From Bog-473 sp963704355 (GTDB lineage: Bacteria > Actinomycetota > Acidimicrobiia > Acidimicrobiales > RAAP-2): a stretch of DNA of 64,000 nucleotides. A program made the translations under genes and the position numbers. The DNA lies in the NCBI GenBank assembly GCA_963704355.1, contig OY969891.1, positions 3,534,001-3,598,000 of the forward strand, in the 5' to 3' direction. The notes beneath the pieces were generated by a model. It did not search any database. It was not told the DNA's origin and saw only the letters and a list, made by a program, of their open reading frames with translations. Positions 51,160-59,248 of this stretch are shown here, piece by piece; the first letter of the stretch is position 1; each line of letters starts with the position of its first letter.

Positions 51160-51254
51160 CGGCATCCGAGCAACGACCTCCTTTGTGTCGGTTGGATATC
51201 TCCTGCCGCTCGTGGGAGCCCGACGAGTCGGCGACAATTGCGAACGAAGCTCGA

Positions 51255-52040
51255 CTAGCTGGACATTGAACTCGGGAAGCCTTGCGAGAGGTCGAAGATC
51301 TGGTCACCCTCCGGCCCGGATGGCCACTGATCAGGGTCGTGCCCGAACAAGAGCAGTGCACCGGCCGCCTCGAGGTCACGCAGTCGTTCGAAGACCTGGA
51401 GCTGGGCCTCCCGGTCGAAACCCTGCGGGGGCGGCGTCATTGTCGCAAGCGACTGGCGCAGGTAGCAGGCGTCACCGCACAGCATCAATTGCCCACCATC
51501 GTCTGTGCGCAGGAGAAGAGATTGGTGCCCGGCGGTGTGACCCGAGGTGGGGACCAACGTCACCCGCCCGTCCCCGAAGACGTCCCATCGCCCGTTGAGA
51601 AGTCGGAGCCTGCTTCCGTGATCAAAGTCGGCGATCCAATAAATCCGGCCCTCGACGTCAGCTGTTGCCGCTTCCCACTCTGCCCGTTGGACAACGAGTT
51701 CTGCGGAACCGGCGAGGCCACTACCGCCGGCATGGTCGAAGTGGAGATGACTGAGCACGAGGAGATCGACGTCGGCGGTGTCGACGTCGCACGATCCCAG
51801 CCGCTGGCGCAGGTCGCTGCCGTCAGGAAGATCGCAGGTGAAGAACGGCGCAGCCCACCCGGACCGCTCGGACCGACGGTCCCGGAAGTCAGGATGTAGC
51901 CCCGAATCGAACACGAGCACTGAACCGGCATGCTCGATCAGGTACGCGGGAACCGGAATGCGGACTTGCCCTTGCTCACCCTCGACAAGGCCACCGATGT
52001 CCATGCCGAGCCAACCGCAGCAGAATCCTCGAATACGCAT
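51255..52040 (-). CDS. Metallo-beta-lactamase-fold hydrolase, lactonase-like
   Basis: The 261-residue protein has the dinuclear zinc motif LSHLHFDHAGG (HxHxDH), VPTSGHTAGHQSLLL (third His), CGDACYLRQSL (bridging Asp) and LFGHDPDQWP (last His). The layout with VYLIEH-type opening strands (VPAYLIEHAGSVLVFDSGLH) resembles N-acyl-homoserine lactonases. AGGAAG is 5 bases before the ATG at 52040. Quorum quenching is possible, but many related enzymes cut other esters. Confidence 0.9.
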   Translation of the reverse strand: MRIRGFCCGWLGMDIGGLVEGEQGQVRIPVPAYLIEHAGSVLVFDSGLHPDFRDRRSERSGWAAPFFTCDLPDGSDLRQRLGSCDVDTADVDLLVLSHLHFDHAGGSGLAGSAELVVQRAEWEAATADVEGRIYWIADFDHGSRLRLLNGRWDVFGDGRVTLVPTSGHTAGHQSLLLRTDDGGQLMLCGDACYLRQSLATMTPPPQGFDREAQLQVFERLRDLEAAGALLLFGHDPDQWPSGPEGDQIFDLSQGFPSSMSS

Positions 52041-52118
52041 CGCTTGCTTCCTATCACCGGCGAGTCCGCCGGACGAGCCCCAGACCATGGAGTCAGGGGG
52101 ACGATCGTCGAGCCATGC

Positions 52119-53477
52119 TCAGGGGGCGAAACGGATCGGAAGCTTCCTGGTATCGGCCGAGTCGGTCGAGCTCGCATTGTTCACGATGACGTAACAGCTG
52201 TGCGCAGCATCACACACACCGTTTCCAATGGTGCCGGTGCCAACGTGAATGATCACCGAGCCTGATCCGGTGGGGTCAGGGTGCAGGATGGCTGCGTGGG
52301 CGAAGCTGCAGCCGGCTGAACTGGCTGTCGCGATGTCCACATGGGAGCACTCGAGGACATTTACGACCTTGCCGGCCGTGTAGCCACTCCATCGGACCGT
52401 CACAGCCTGGCCGTCGTGCAGGCCGACGGCGGGCGTGGCCGAAGCGCGTAGGTTGAGCGCTGCCGCCTTCGGGACGGGCAAGGTTGCACGGGATCCCTGA
52501 GTCCAGGCGGTGTGCACCGTCGACAAGGGGGACCGACCCGAAACCGCGACTGCCTGCAACGCACCGGCGTCGTGTTTCAGGAACGCATTGAAGAAGGCCG
52601 TCGTTGACTTGATAACCGGGCCGGACGTCGAGCCGGCTACGCCCGAGGCCGCCATGTGGGCAGCCGACCCCGTGGGGTCCGGGTGGCTGTCCCAATCGAG
52701 CGCGAGCAGCGCCTTTGGTCCCCGTGCCTGGTTGAAGACGGCGACCGCGTCGGGGTAGGGAACGAGGCCATCGTGGAGATCTTGGACCACGAGGAGCGGC
52801 GGCGCCTGGGCCAGGTTGTAGTGGCCAGTACCCAGACCCTCGGTGGTGCCGGCCATGACGACCGCTGCCTTGACCCGAGCGTCGCGGCAGCAACTGTTGG
52901 CCACCAGGCCCAATGTTGTGATGGCACCGTTGGAGTGGCCAGCCGCCCCAATCTCGGTCGGGTCGACCAAGCCCGAGAGCGGCCCGTTCGGGGCAGCGGA
53001 GGCCTTGAGCACCTGGTCGATGACGAAGCTCATGTCGCCGGGCTGATTGCCGATGTCCCCGCCATCGGCGCCACCGGGCGTCTCACTGCTCGACAGGGGG
53101 AACAGGGGGGCGGCCACCACGTAGCCCGCCGCCGCCCAAGCGGTCAGCAGGAGCTGGTATCCCTGGGGGGAGCCACCCAAGCCATGGGCGAAAACGATCA
53201 GCGGGTACGTACCGTCACCCGCCACCCCGGCCGATCCTGGCCGTCCTGTCGGGTACCAGATGGTTGTCACCAGCGTCCGCGAAGGCTTGCCCGGCGTGCC
53301 GTTCCACGGCGGCGTGGGTCGAGAGGTGTCGACGAAGGTCATCGTCGTGGTCGCCACCGCTGCCGAACTTGCGGCGCCAGCCGCCGCAGACGCGCCGACA
53401 GCCCCTTCTTCCGTGGCAGAGAGCAGAACGCCACACGCGACCGCGGCCAGCAACACCGTGTGACGTATCGCCCCCAT
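52119..53477 (-). CDS. Secreted alpha/beta hydrolase fused to neocarzinostatin-like domain
   Basis: The 452-residue exported protein has a signal peptide (TVLLAAVACGVLLSATEEGA) and a hydrolase domain (about 40-330) of the PET-hydrolase/platelet-factor-acetylhydrolase type: LIVFAHGLGGSPQGY (oxyanion loop), AAGHSNGAITTLG (nucleophile Ser), VVQDLHDGLVPYPDAVAVF (Asp) and LDWDSHPDPTG (His candidate). The C-terminal 110 residues (ATPAVGLHDGQAVTVRWSGY, VNVLECSHVD, CSFAHAAIL, CDAAHSCYVIVNNAS) resemble the neocarzinostatin apoprotein fold with four cysteines. GGGAGG supports the ATG at 53477. I infer an extracellular ester hydrolase with a hydrophobic-ligand-binding module. Confidence 0.85.
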   Translation of the reverse strand: MGAIRHTVLLAAVACGVLLSATEEGAVGASAAAGAASSAAVATTTMTFVDTSRPTPPWNGTPGKPSRTLVTTIWYPTGRPGSAGVAGDGTYPLIVFAHGLGGSPQGYQLLLTAWAAAGYVVAAPLFPLSSSETPGGADGGDIGNQPGDMSFVIDQVLKASAAPNGPLSGLVDPTEIGAAGHSNGAITTLGLVANSCCRDARVKAAVVMAGTTEGLGTGHYNLAQAPPLLVVQDLHDGLVPYPDAVAVFNQARGPKALLALDWDSHPDPTGSAAHMAASGVAGSTSGPVIKSTTAFFNAFLKHDAGALQAVAVSGRSPLSTVHTAWTQGSRATLPVPKAAALNLRASATPAVGLHDGQAVTVRWSGYTAGKVVNVLECSHVDIATASSAGCSFAHAAILHPDPTGSGSVIIHVGTGTIGNGVCDAAHSCYVIVNNASSTDSADTRKLPIRFAP

Positions 53478-53698
53478 TGCTGCCTCCCCTCCCCGGATGA
53501 GAAACCATCGTCCCACAAGGCGATCATCCGAAGGGGGCCGTCGCCAAAAGGGCCGAGCTTGCCGTTTGCGTCTCCCGATCCCGGGGATCGATAAAGGGGT
53601 GCGTGCATGCTCCCCTCCTGAGAAGACGGTCCTTGGGACCCGAGCCTGACGTCGCCGTGTGAGCGGCGTGCCACGCACACCCGACGGAAGGAGGCCTC

Positions 53699-54643
53699 AT
53701 GCGCGCGGTCACGGTCACTGAATATGGAGCCACTCCCGCCGTGGCGGAGGTCCCGACGCCCGAGCCGGGACCGGAACAGGTCCTGATCAAGCTGCGGGCC
53801 GCCGGCATGAACCCCATGGATCGAACGCTCGCCTCCGGCGCGTGGAAGCCAATGCCAGCGACGTTCCCGATGGTGCTCGGTGCCGATGGCGCCGGGGTGG
53901 TCGAGCAGCTGGGCGAGGGCGCGTCGAGGTTTTCACTCGGCGACGATCTGTTCGGCCAGTTGTTCATCGCCCCGCTGGGCTCGGCGGGAACGTACGCCGA
54001 GTACGTGGCCGTGACCGAGGACGCGCCGCTCGCACGAGTTCCCAGTGGACTCGATGACGTTGTCGCGGCTGCGCTCCCGACGGCGGGTGGCGCCGGGCTC
54101 GCGCTGGTGGAGTTGCTCGAGCCGCTCGCCGGCAAGACGTTGCTCATCGTGGGCGCAGGCGGCGGTGTTGGCTCGTTCGCCACCCAGTTCGCCGCGAACG
54201 CGGGTGCGGAGGTCATCGCAAACGTCCGCGGACGCGATGCTGAGCGGATGCGTGCCTACGGCGCGACCGAAACGATCGATGACACAGCGGCCGCGCTGCC
54301 AGACGCGGTCCGCCACGCGCGCCCGGACGGAATCGACGCCCTCATCGACCTCGTCGACGACGCCGCCGGCTTTGCCGGGCTCGCCTCGCTGGTGCGGCCA
54401 GGCGGCACCGCGGTGACGACGCAATACGTGGCCGATGAAGACGCCCTCCGTGCGGCCGGGACTACCGGGATCAACTTCGCTCTGCAGATGTCCAGCGAGC
54501 TCGTGGAGCGGGTGGCAGAAGCCGTCGCTGCCGGACGCATCGTCGCCCCGCCAATCACTCGTATACGTCTTGACGATGCGCCGGCTGCGCTTGACCCGGC
54601 GCAGGCCCAACCCGCCAGCGGCAAGACCGTGATCACGTTCTGA
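53699..54643 (+). CDS. NADP-dependent quinone oxidoreductase-like enzyme (MDR family)
   Basis: The 314-residue medium-chain reductase without zinc ligands has MNPMDRTLASGAW, MVLGADGAGVVEQLGEGASR, TAGGAGLALVELL and the NADP loop IVGAGGGVGSFATQFAANAG. It reduces quinones or enones with NADPH. The ATG at 53699 comes 9 bases after GGAAGGAGG. It is divergent from the secreted hydrolase. Confidence 0.92.
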   Translation: MRAVTVTEYGATPAVAEVPTPEPGPEQVLIKLRAAGMNPMDRTLASGAWKPMPATFPMVLGADGAGVVEQLGEGASRFSLGDDLFGQLFIAPLGSAGTYAEYVAVTEDAPLARVPSGLDDVVAAALPTAGGAGLALVELLEPLAGKTLLIVGAGGGVGSFATQFAANAGAEVIANVRGRDAERMRAYGATETIDDTAAALPDAVRHARPDGIDALIDLVDDAAGFAGLASLVRPGGTAVTTQYVADEDALRAAGTTGINFALQMSSELVERVAEAVAAGRIVAPPITRIRLDDAPAALDPAQAQPASGKTVITF

Positions 54644-54720
54644 GCCATCCGATCCGATCGCCGAGTCCACCCGGCGGCTCCTGACCGCCTCTGCGATGGC
54701 GTCGCCGCTCGCCGCTTGGC

Positions 54721-56478
54721 TCAGGCCGAGACGCCGGCCCAGTCAGACCCGGCGTGCACGGTGTCGGTGTCGCGCCCCGAGCGCAGCACGGTGCCCGGGG
54801 TCGCTCCGGTGAAGGCGCCGTCGCGCGCGATCTCGGTCCCATTGACCAGGACGTGGGTCACGCCCGTCGCCTCGGCGTAGAGGCGGCTCGCCCCACCGGG
54901 CAGGTCGTCGCGCGTGCGCACGGCCCCGTGGCCGATGCGGGTCGGGTCGAACACCACCACGTCGGCGAACCCGCCCGGCACGAGGCGGCCCCGGTCGCGC
55001 AGCCCGTAGAGACGAGCCGGGATGTCGGTCAGCTGGCGCACCGCCTGCTCCCAGCTGAGCAGCCCGCGGGCGCGCACGGCGTCGCCCAGCATGGACGTCG
55101 AGTAGACGGCGCCGCACATGGTGTCGAGGTGTGCCCCGGCGTCGGATCCCCCGACGATCGCCCGCGGGTCCTGCCACGTCTCGGCGCGCAGCACCCAGTC
55201 CGCCTCCGACTCGCCCATGGGCGGCCGCAGGCCAGTGCGCAACCGGTCGGCGATCACGACGTCGAGCAGCGCGTCGAAGGGGGCGACCCCCCGCTCCTTC
55301 GCCACGTCTCCCACGCTCCGCCCCTCGACGGACGCGTTCTCCGGGGCGAACGTCTCCTCGAAGATGAGGCGCTCCCACACGGCGAGGTGCCGCAGAATTC
55401 CCGCCTCGTCCGACTGCGCGCCGGCGTCGAGGCGCCGGCGCGTCTCGGGGTCGGAGAACGCGGCGATGCGCTCCTCGAGCGGGAGGGCAAAGACCTCGCG
55501 CCAACCAGGCAGGCCGTCGAGGATGGCCCCGTGCTCGAAGCTCAGGCGCAGCTGCATGGTGTGCGGCAGCGTCAGCGCCAGCACGGTCGCCCCGCGCTCG
55601 GCGGCGGCCGTGCCGGCGGCCAGCTGGCTCTTGGCGCCGTCGGGGTTCATGGCTGACACGCCGAGGACGTTCCAGTTGACCGGGCGGTCGGCCAGGAGCG
55701 ACATGGTCGAGAGGAAGTCGATCTCCTCCTCGGTGAACCCGTTCAGGCAACCGGGCACGATGAGCTCGACGGTGGTCCCCTCGTGGGGGCGCACCGCGGC
55801 GGCCAGGCGCTCCATCTCGTCCCGGCTCGCCGCGCGCGACGGCACGGGTTGGCCGTCGCCGTCGTTGTGCGTGTGCACCTGGGACGTCGAGAACCCGAGC
55901 GCCCCCTCGTCGAGCGCGGCGTGCAGCGCGGCCTCCATGGCGTCGACGTCCGCCGCGCTCGCGGCCCCGCCGGCGGCGCGCTCGCCCATGACCAGCCGGC
56001 GCAGCGTCGAGTGCCCGACCAGGAAGCCCGCGTTGACGGCGATGCGCCCGTCGAGCCGGCCGATCCAGTCGCCGAAGGAGGTCCAGTCCCACGACAGGCC
56101 GGCCCGCAGCGCCGCGAGCGGCATGCCTTCCACCCGCGCCATCATGCGGCTGATGTAGTCGGCGCCGGCGGCGTCGAGTGGCGCCAGCGAGAACCCGCAA
56201 TTGCCGCCGAGCACCGTGGTGACCCCGTGCAGCGGGGACGGGCTGGCGTTGGGGTCCCAGAAGAGCTGCGCGTCGTAGTGCGTGTGCAGGTCGACGAAGC
56301 CCGGCGCGACGAGCAACCCGGCAGCATCGATCACCGTGTCCGCGCCGGCGCCCGCCGGCGCCTTGCCGTTGGCGGGCGTGATGGCGGCGACCCGGTCGCC
56401 CTCGAGCACCACGTCGGCCCGGTACGGCGCGGCGCCGGTGCCGTCGACGACCGTCCCGCCGCGGATGGCGACCGTCAT
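54721..56478 (-). CDS. N-acyl-D-amino-acid deacylase-like amidohydrolase
   Basis: The 585-residue enzyme has VDLHTHYDAQLFWDP (HxH), GGNCGFSLAP (cysteine loop), LGFSTSQVHTH, and catalytic Asp in VGGSDAGAHLD. Beta-domain strands MTVAIRGGTVVDGTGAAPYR and ADVVVFDPTRIGHG bracket the barrel. It hydrolyses N-acyl or cyclic amide bonds. The ATG at 56478 overlaps the aldehyde dehydrogenase stop as ATGA. The frame upstream to 59382 is antisense to other genes and not coding. It differs clearly from the two closer relatives at 24899 and 63033. Confidence 0.92.
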   Translation of the reverse strand: MTVAIRGGTVVDGTGAAPYRADVVLEGDRVAAITPANGKAPAGAGADTVIDAAGLLVAPGFVDLHTHYDAQLFWDPNASPSPLHGVTTVLGGNCGFSLAPLDAAGADYISRMMARVEGMPLAALRAGLSWDWTSFGDWIGRLDGRIAVNAGFLVGHSTLRRLVMGERAAGGAASAADVDAMEAALHAALDEGALGFSTSQVHTHNDGDGQPVPSRAASRDEMERLAAAVRPHEGTTVELIVPGCLNGFTEEEIDFLSTMSLLADRPVNWNVLGVSAMNPDGAKSQLAAGTAAAERGATVLALTLPHTMQLRLSFEHGAILDGLPGWREVFALPLEERIAAFSDPETRRRLDAGAQSDEAGILRHLAVWERLIFEETFAPENASVEGRSVGDVAKERGVAPFDALLDVVIADRLRTGLRPPMGESEADWVLRAETWQDPRAIVGGSDAGAHLDTMCGAVYSTSMLGDAVRARGLLSWEQAVRQLTDIPARLYGLRDRGRLVPGGFADVVVFDPTRIGHGAVRTRDDLPGGASRLYAEATGVTHVLVNGTEIARDGAFTGATPGTVLRSGRDTDTVHAGSDWAGVSA

Positions 56479-57968
56479 GCCGTCGCCGCCTGCTCCGCGG
56501 GACCGGGTCGGGCCACCGTGACGCGCTGGCGGGCGAAGGCCTGCATGCCTTCGGCACCGAGCTCGACGCCGAAGCCGGACTGCTTCCACCCGCCCATCGG
56601 CGCGTACATGTCGATGGAGGAGATGCCGTGCGTGTTGACGAACACCGTCCCCGCCGACAGCCGGGACGCTACCCCGGCGGCCAGGGCCTCGTCGTTGCTC
56701 CAGACGGAGGCGCAGAGCCCGAACTCGGTGTCGTTCGCCGCCCGCACGGCGTCCTCCACGTCGTCGTAGGGGATCACCGGCAGCGCGGGCGCGAACTGCT
56801 CGTGGCGCACGATGTCCGCATCGGACGGCGGCGCCACCACGAGCGCCGGCGACACGAAGTAGCCCCCGCTCCCCTCGTCCTCGCGCCGCACTCGGCCCGG
56901 CCGCAGCACGGTCGCGCCGGCGGCCGCCGCCCCGGCCACCATGGCCTCGACGCGGTCGCGCGCGCTCGCCGTGTGCACGGGGCCCATCGTCACGCCCTCG
57001 GCCAGCCCGTCGCCCACGACCTCGCCGGCGAGCCGGTCGCCCAGTGCGTCCACCGTCTCGTCCACGCGGTCGCGGTGCACGTAGAGGCGCTTGATGGCCA
57101 TGCAGACCTGTCCCGAGGTGACGAACGCCGCCTCGACGATGCGATCGGCCAGCGGGCGGTCGCCCACCACGTCCGGGGCGAGGATGGCGGCGTCGTTGCC
57201 CCCGAGCTCGAGCACGACCGGGCGGGTGGTGGCCGCGGCGGCGGCCATGACCGCCTGGCCCGTCCCCACCCCGCCGGTGAACGACACCATGTCCACCCCG
57301 GGGTGGCCGACCAGCGCGGCGCCCAGGGCGGCGTCGGGGCCGTTCACCACGTTGAGCACGCCGGGGGGCAGCACCTCGGCCATGGCGGCCGCCACCAGCA
57401 GCACGGTGGCCGGGCAGGTGGGCGGAGCCTTGACGACGACCGTGTCGCCGGCCAGCAGCGCCGGGAGGATCTTGTTGGCCATGACCGACACGGGCCAATT
57501 GAAGGGAAGGATCGCGGCCACCACGCCGTGGGGCACCCACTCGACGCGTGTCGCCCCACCGCTGAGCTGGCGCGCCGCCAGCGCCTCGCCGACCACCGGC
57601 GCGAAGGCCGCGGCCATGCCGCCCATGGTGGCGGTGTCGAAGATGGCCTCGAGATGGGTCTTGCCGTGCTCGCGCGTGAGGAGCCGGGCCAGGTCGTTCG
57701 CCTGGACGAGCGCGACCCCCGCCTCGGCCGCCGCGATCACCCGCGCCGCCCGGTCCTCCGGGGGTCGCGCCGCCCAGGCGGGCTGGGCCCGGCGCGCCGC
57801 CGCCACGGCCAGATCGAGCTGTTCGGGTGAGGTGGACGGCGCCTCGAGCACGACCTCGGCCGGACGGGCCGGGTTCGTCACCGGGTAGCGCCCCGCCCCC
57901 CCGGCCACGACGTCGCCGTCGATGAGCAGGCCGACGCGGGTCGTGACGTCCTCCATCTGTGTGGTCAT
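56475..57968 (-). CDS. NAD(P)-dependent aldehyde dehydrogenase
   Basis: The 497-residue ALDH has PFNWPVSVMANKILPALLAG, FTGGVGTGQAVM (coenzyme turn), the general base Glu in LELGGND, nucleophile Cys289 in SGQVCMAIKR, and the terminal MGGWKQSGFGVELG. It turns an aldehyde into an acid. It is translationally coupled to the amidohydrolase and divergent from the amidohydrolase-2 pair over a TGAC-N6-GTCA site. The ATG at 57968 gives the family length. Confidence 0.94.
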   Translation of the reverse strand: MTTQMEDVTTRVGLLIDGDVVAGGAGRYPVTNPARPAEVVLEAPSTSPEQLDLAVAAARRAQPAWAARPPEDRAARVIAAAEAGVALVQANDLARLLTREHGKTHLEAIFDTATMGGMAAAFAPVVGEALAARQLSGGATRVEWVPHGVVAAILPFNWPVSVMANKILPALLAGDTVVVKAPPTCPATVLLVAAAMAEVLPPGVLNVVNGPDAALGAALVGHPGVDMVSFTGGVGTGQAVMAAAAATTRPVVLELGGNDAAILAPDVVGDRPLADRIVEAAFVTSGQVCMAIKRLYVHRDRVDETVDALGDRLAGEVVGDGLAEGVTMGPVHTASARDRVEAMVAGAAAAGATVLRPGRVRREDEGSGGYFVSPALVVAPPSDADIVRHEQFAPALPVIPYDDVEDAVRAANDTEFGLCASVWSNDEALAAGVASRLSAGTVFVNTHGISSIDMYAPMGGWKQSGFGVELGAEGMQAFARQRVTVARPGPAEQAATA

Positions 57969-57995
57969 GCGACACCCCCGACCGGACGAGTTCCC

Positions 57996-58009
57996 TGACG
58001 ATAGTGTCA
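57996..58009. promoter_or_regulatory. TGAC-N6-GTCA operator-like site overlapping a -10 box
   Basis: TGACGATAGTGTCA has the same 14-base size and outer half-sites as the palindrome at 48701. It overlaps TAGTGT (58002-58007), a -10-like box 7 bases before the ATG at 58015, and is 28 bases from the divergent ALDH start, so binding could silence both sides. Confidence 0.5.
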
Positions 58010-58014
58010 CATTC

Positions 58015-59247
58015 ATGGGAGCAGTCGAGACGGAACCAACGTCCCCGCGGGCCACTCTCCTGCCCGATCCCGAGCCCCGCGCCGTGCGGGTGCCGGTGAT
58101 CTCGGTCGATGACCACTTGATTGAGCCGCCCGACCTCTTCGAGGGCCGGCTGCCCGCGGCGCTGCAGGATGCGGCGCCGAAGGTGGTCGAGCTCGACCAC
58201 AATGCGCAAGCGTGGGTCTTCGAGGGCAACCTCTACCCCAACATCGGGCTGAACGCGGTGGTCGGGCGGCCGAAGAACGAATGGAGCATGGACCCGGCGC
58301 GCTTCGACGAGATGCGGCCGGGCTGCTTCGACATCGACGCGCGGATCGTGGACATGGACCGGGGCGGCATCTGGGCCGCCCTGTGCTTCCCCTCGCTCGT
58401 GTCGGGGTTCTGTGGCGCCGTGTACTCGCGGGCGAAGGACGCCGAGCTCGGGCTGGCCTGCCTGCGCGCGTTCAACGACTGGCACATTGAGGAGTGGGCG
58501 GGGGCGCACCCCGAGCGCATCATCCCGCTGCAGCTGCCGTGGTTGGCCGACGTGGAGGTCGCGGCGGCCGAGGTGCGCGCCAACGCGGCGCGGGGCTTCA
58601 AGGCGGTGAGCTTCCCCGAGTTCCCGGCCCGGCTGGGGCTGCCGTCGATCTTCAGCGGGACATGGGACCCCCTCCTCGCGGCCTGTGAGGAGACCGACAC
58701 CGTCGTGTGCCTGCACACGGGCGCCTCGGGTTGGGCACCGCTCGCGTCGGGTGATCCTCCCTTCGAGATCATGCCGACGCTGTTCCCGGTCAATGCGCTG
58801 ATCGCCGCCGGCGAGTGGCTCTGGTCGGGCATCCCCCTGCGCTTCCCGCAGCTGAACATCGCCATGTCCGAGGGCGGGTTGGGCTGGGTGCCGATGCTGA
58901 TGGACCGCGCCGACTACGTGCTGTCGCACTCGGCGTCGGGCAGCGAGAGCACCGCCTGGCCGTCGCCGATGCTGCCGAGCGAGGTGCTGCGGCGCAACTT
59001 CTGGTACTGCTCCATCGACGACCCCTCGGTCGTCCCGTTGCGCCACAAGATCGGCGTCGACCACATCATGGTGGAGAGCGACTACCCGCACGCCGACTCG
59101 TCGTGGCCGGACACCCAGCTGGTGCTGGCCGAGAACTGGGGGGAGCTGCCCGACGACGAGTTGCGCGCCGTGGCCTGCGGCAACGCCGCCCGGCTGTTCC
59201 GCCACCCTCTGCCGGCGGTGGACGACTGGCGCACGCCGGCCCCGTGA
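58015..59247 (+). CDS. Amidohydrolase-2 family protein
   Basis: The 410-residue TIM-barrel hydrolase or decarboxylase of the ACMSD/amidohydrolase-2 type begins with SVDDHLIEPPDLFEGRLP (metal DxH) and has FNDWHIEEWAGAHPERI, CLHTGASGWAPL (barrel His) and VESDYPHADSSWPDT (catalytic Asp region). Such enzymes decarboxylate or hydrolyse ring-cleavage products. The ATG at 58015 follows TAGTGT without a ribosome binding site, so it may be leaderless. The next amidohydrolase begins one base after its stop. Confidence 0.92.
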   Translation: MGAVETEPTSPRATLLPDPEPRAVRVPVISVDDHLIEPPDLFEGRLPAALQDAAPKVVELDHNAQAWVFEGNLYPNIGLNAVVGRPKNEWSMDPARFDEMRPGCFDIDARIVDMDRGGIWAALCFPSLVSGFCGAVYSRAKDAELGLACLRAFNDWHIEEWAGAHPERIIPLQLPWLADVEVAAAEVRANAARGFKAVSFPEFPARLGLPSIFSGTWDPLLAACEETDTVVCLHTGASGWAPLASGDPPFEIMPTLFPVNALIAAGEWLWSGIPLRFPQLNIAMSEGGLGWVPMLMDRADYVLSHSASGSESTAWPSPMLPSEVLRRNFWYCSIDDPSVVPLRHKIGVDHIMVESDYPHADSSWPDTQLVLAENWGELPDDELRAVACGNAARLFRHPLPAVDDWRTPAP

Positions 59248-59248
59248 C

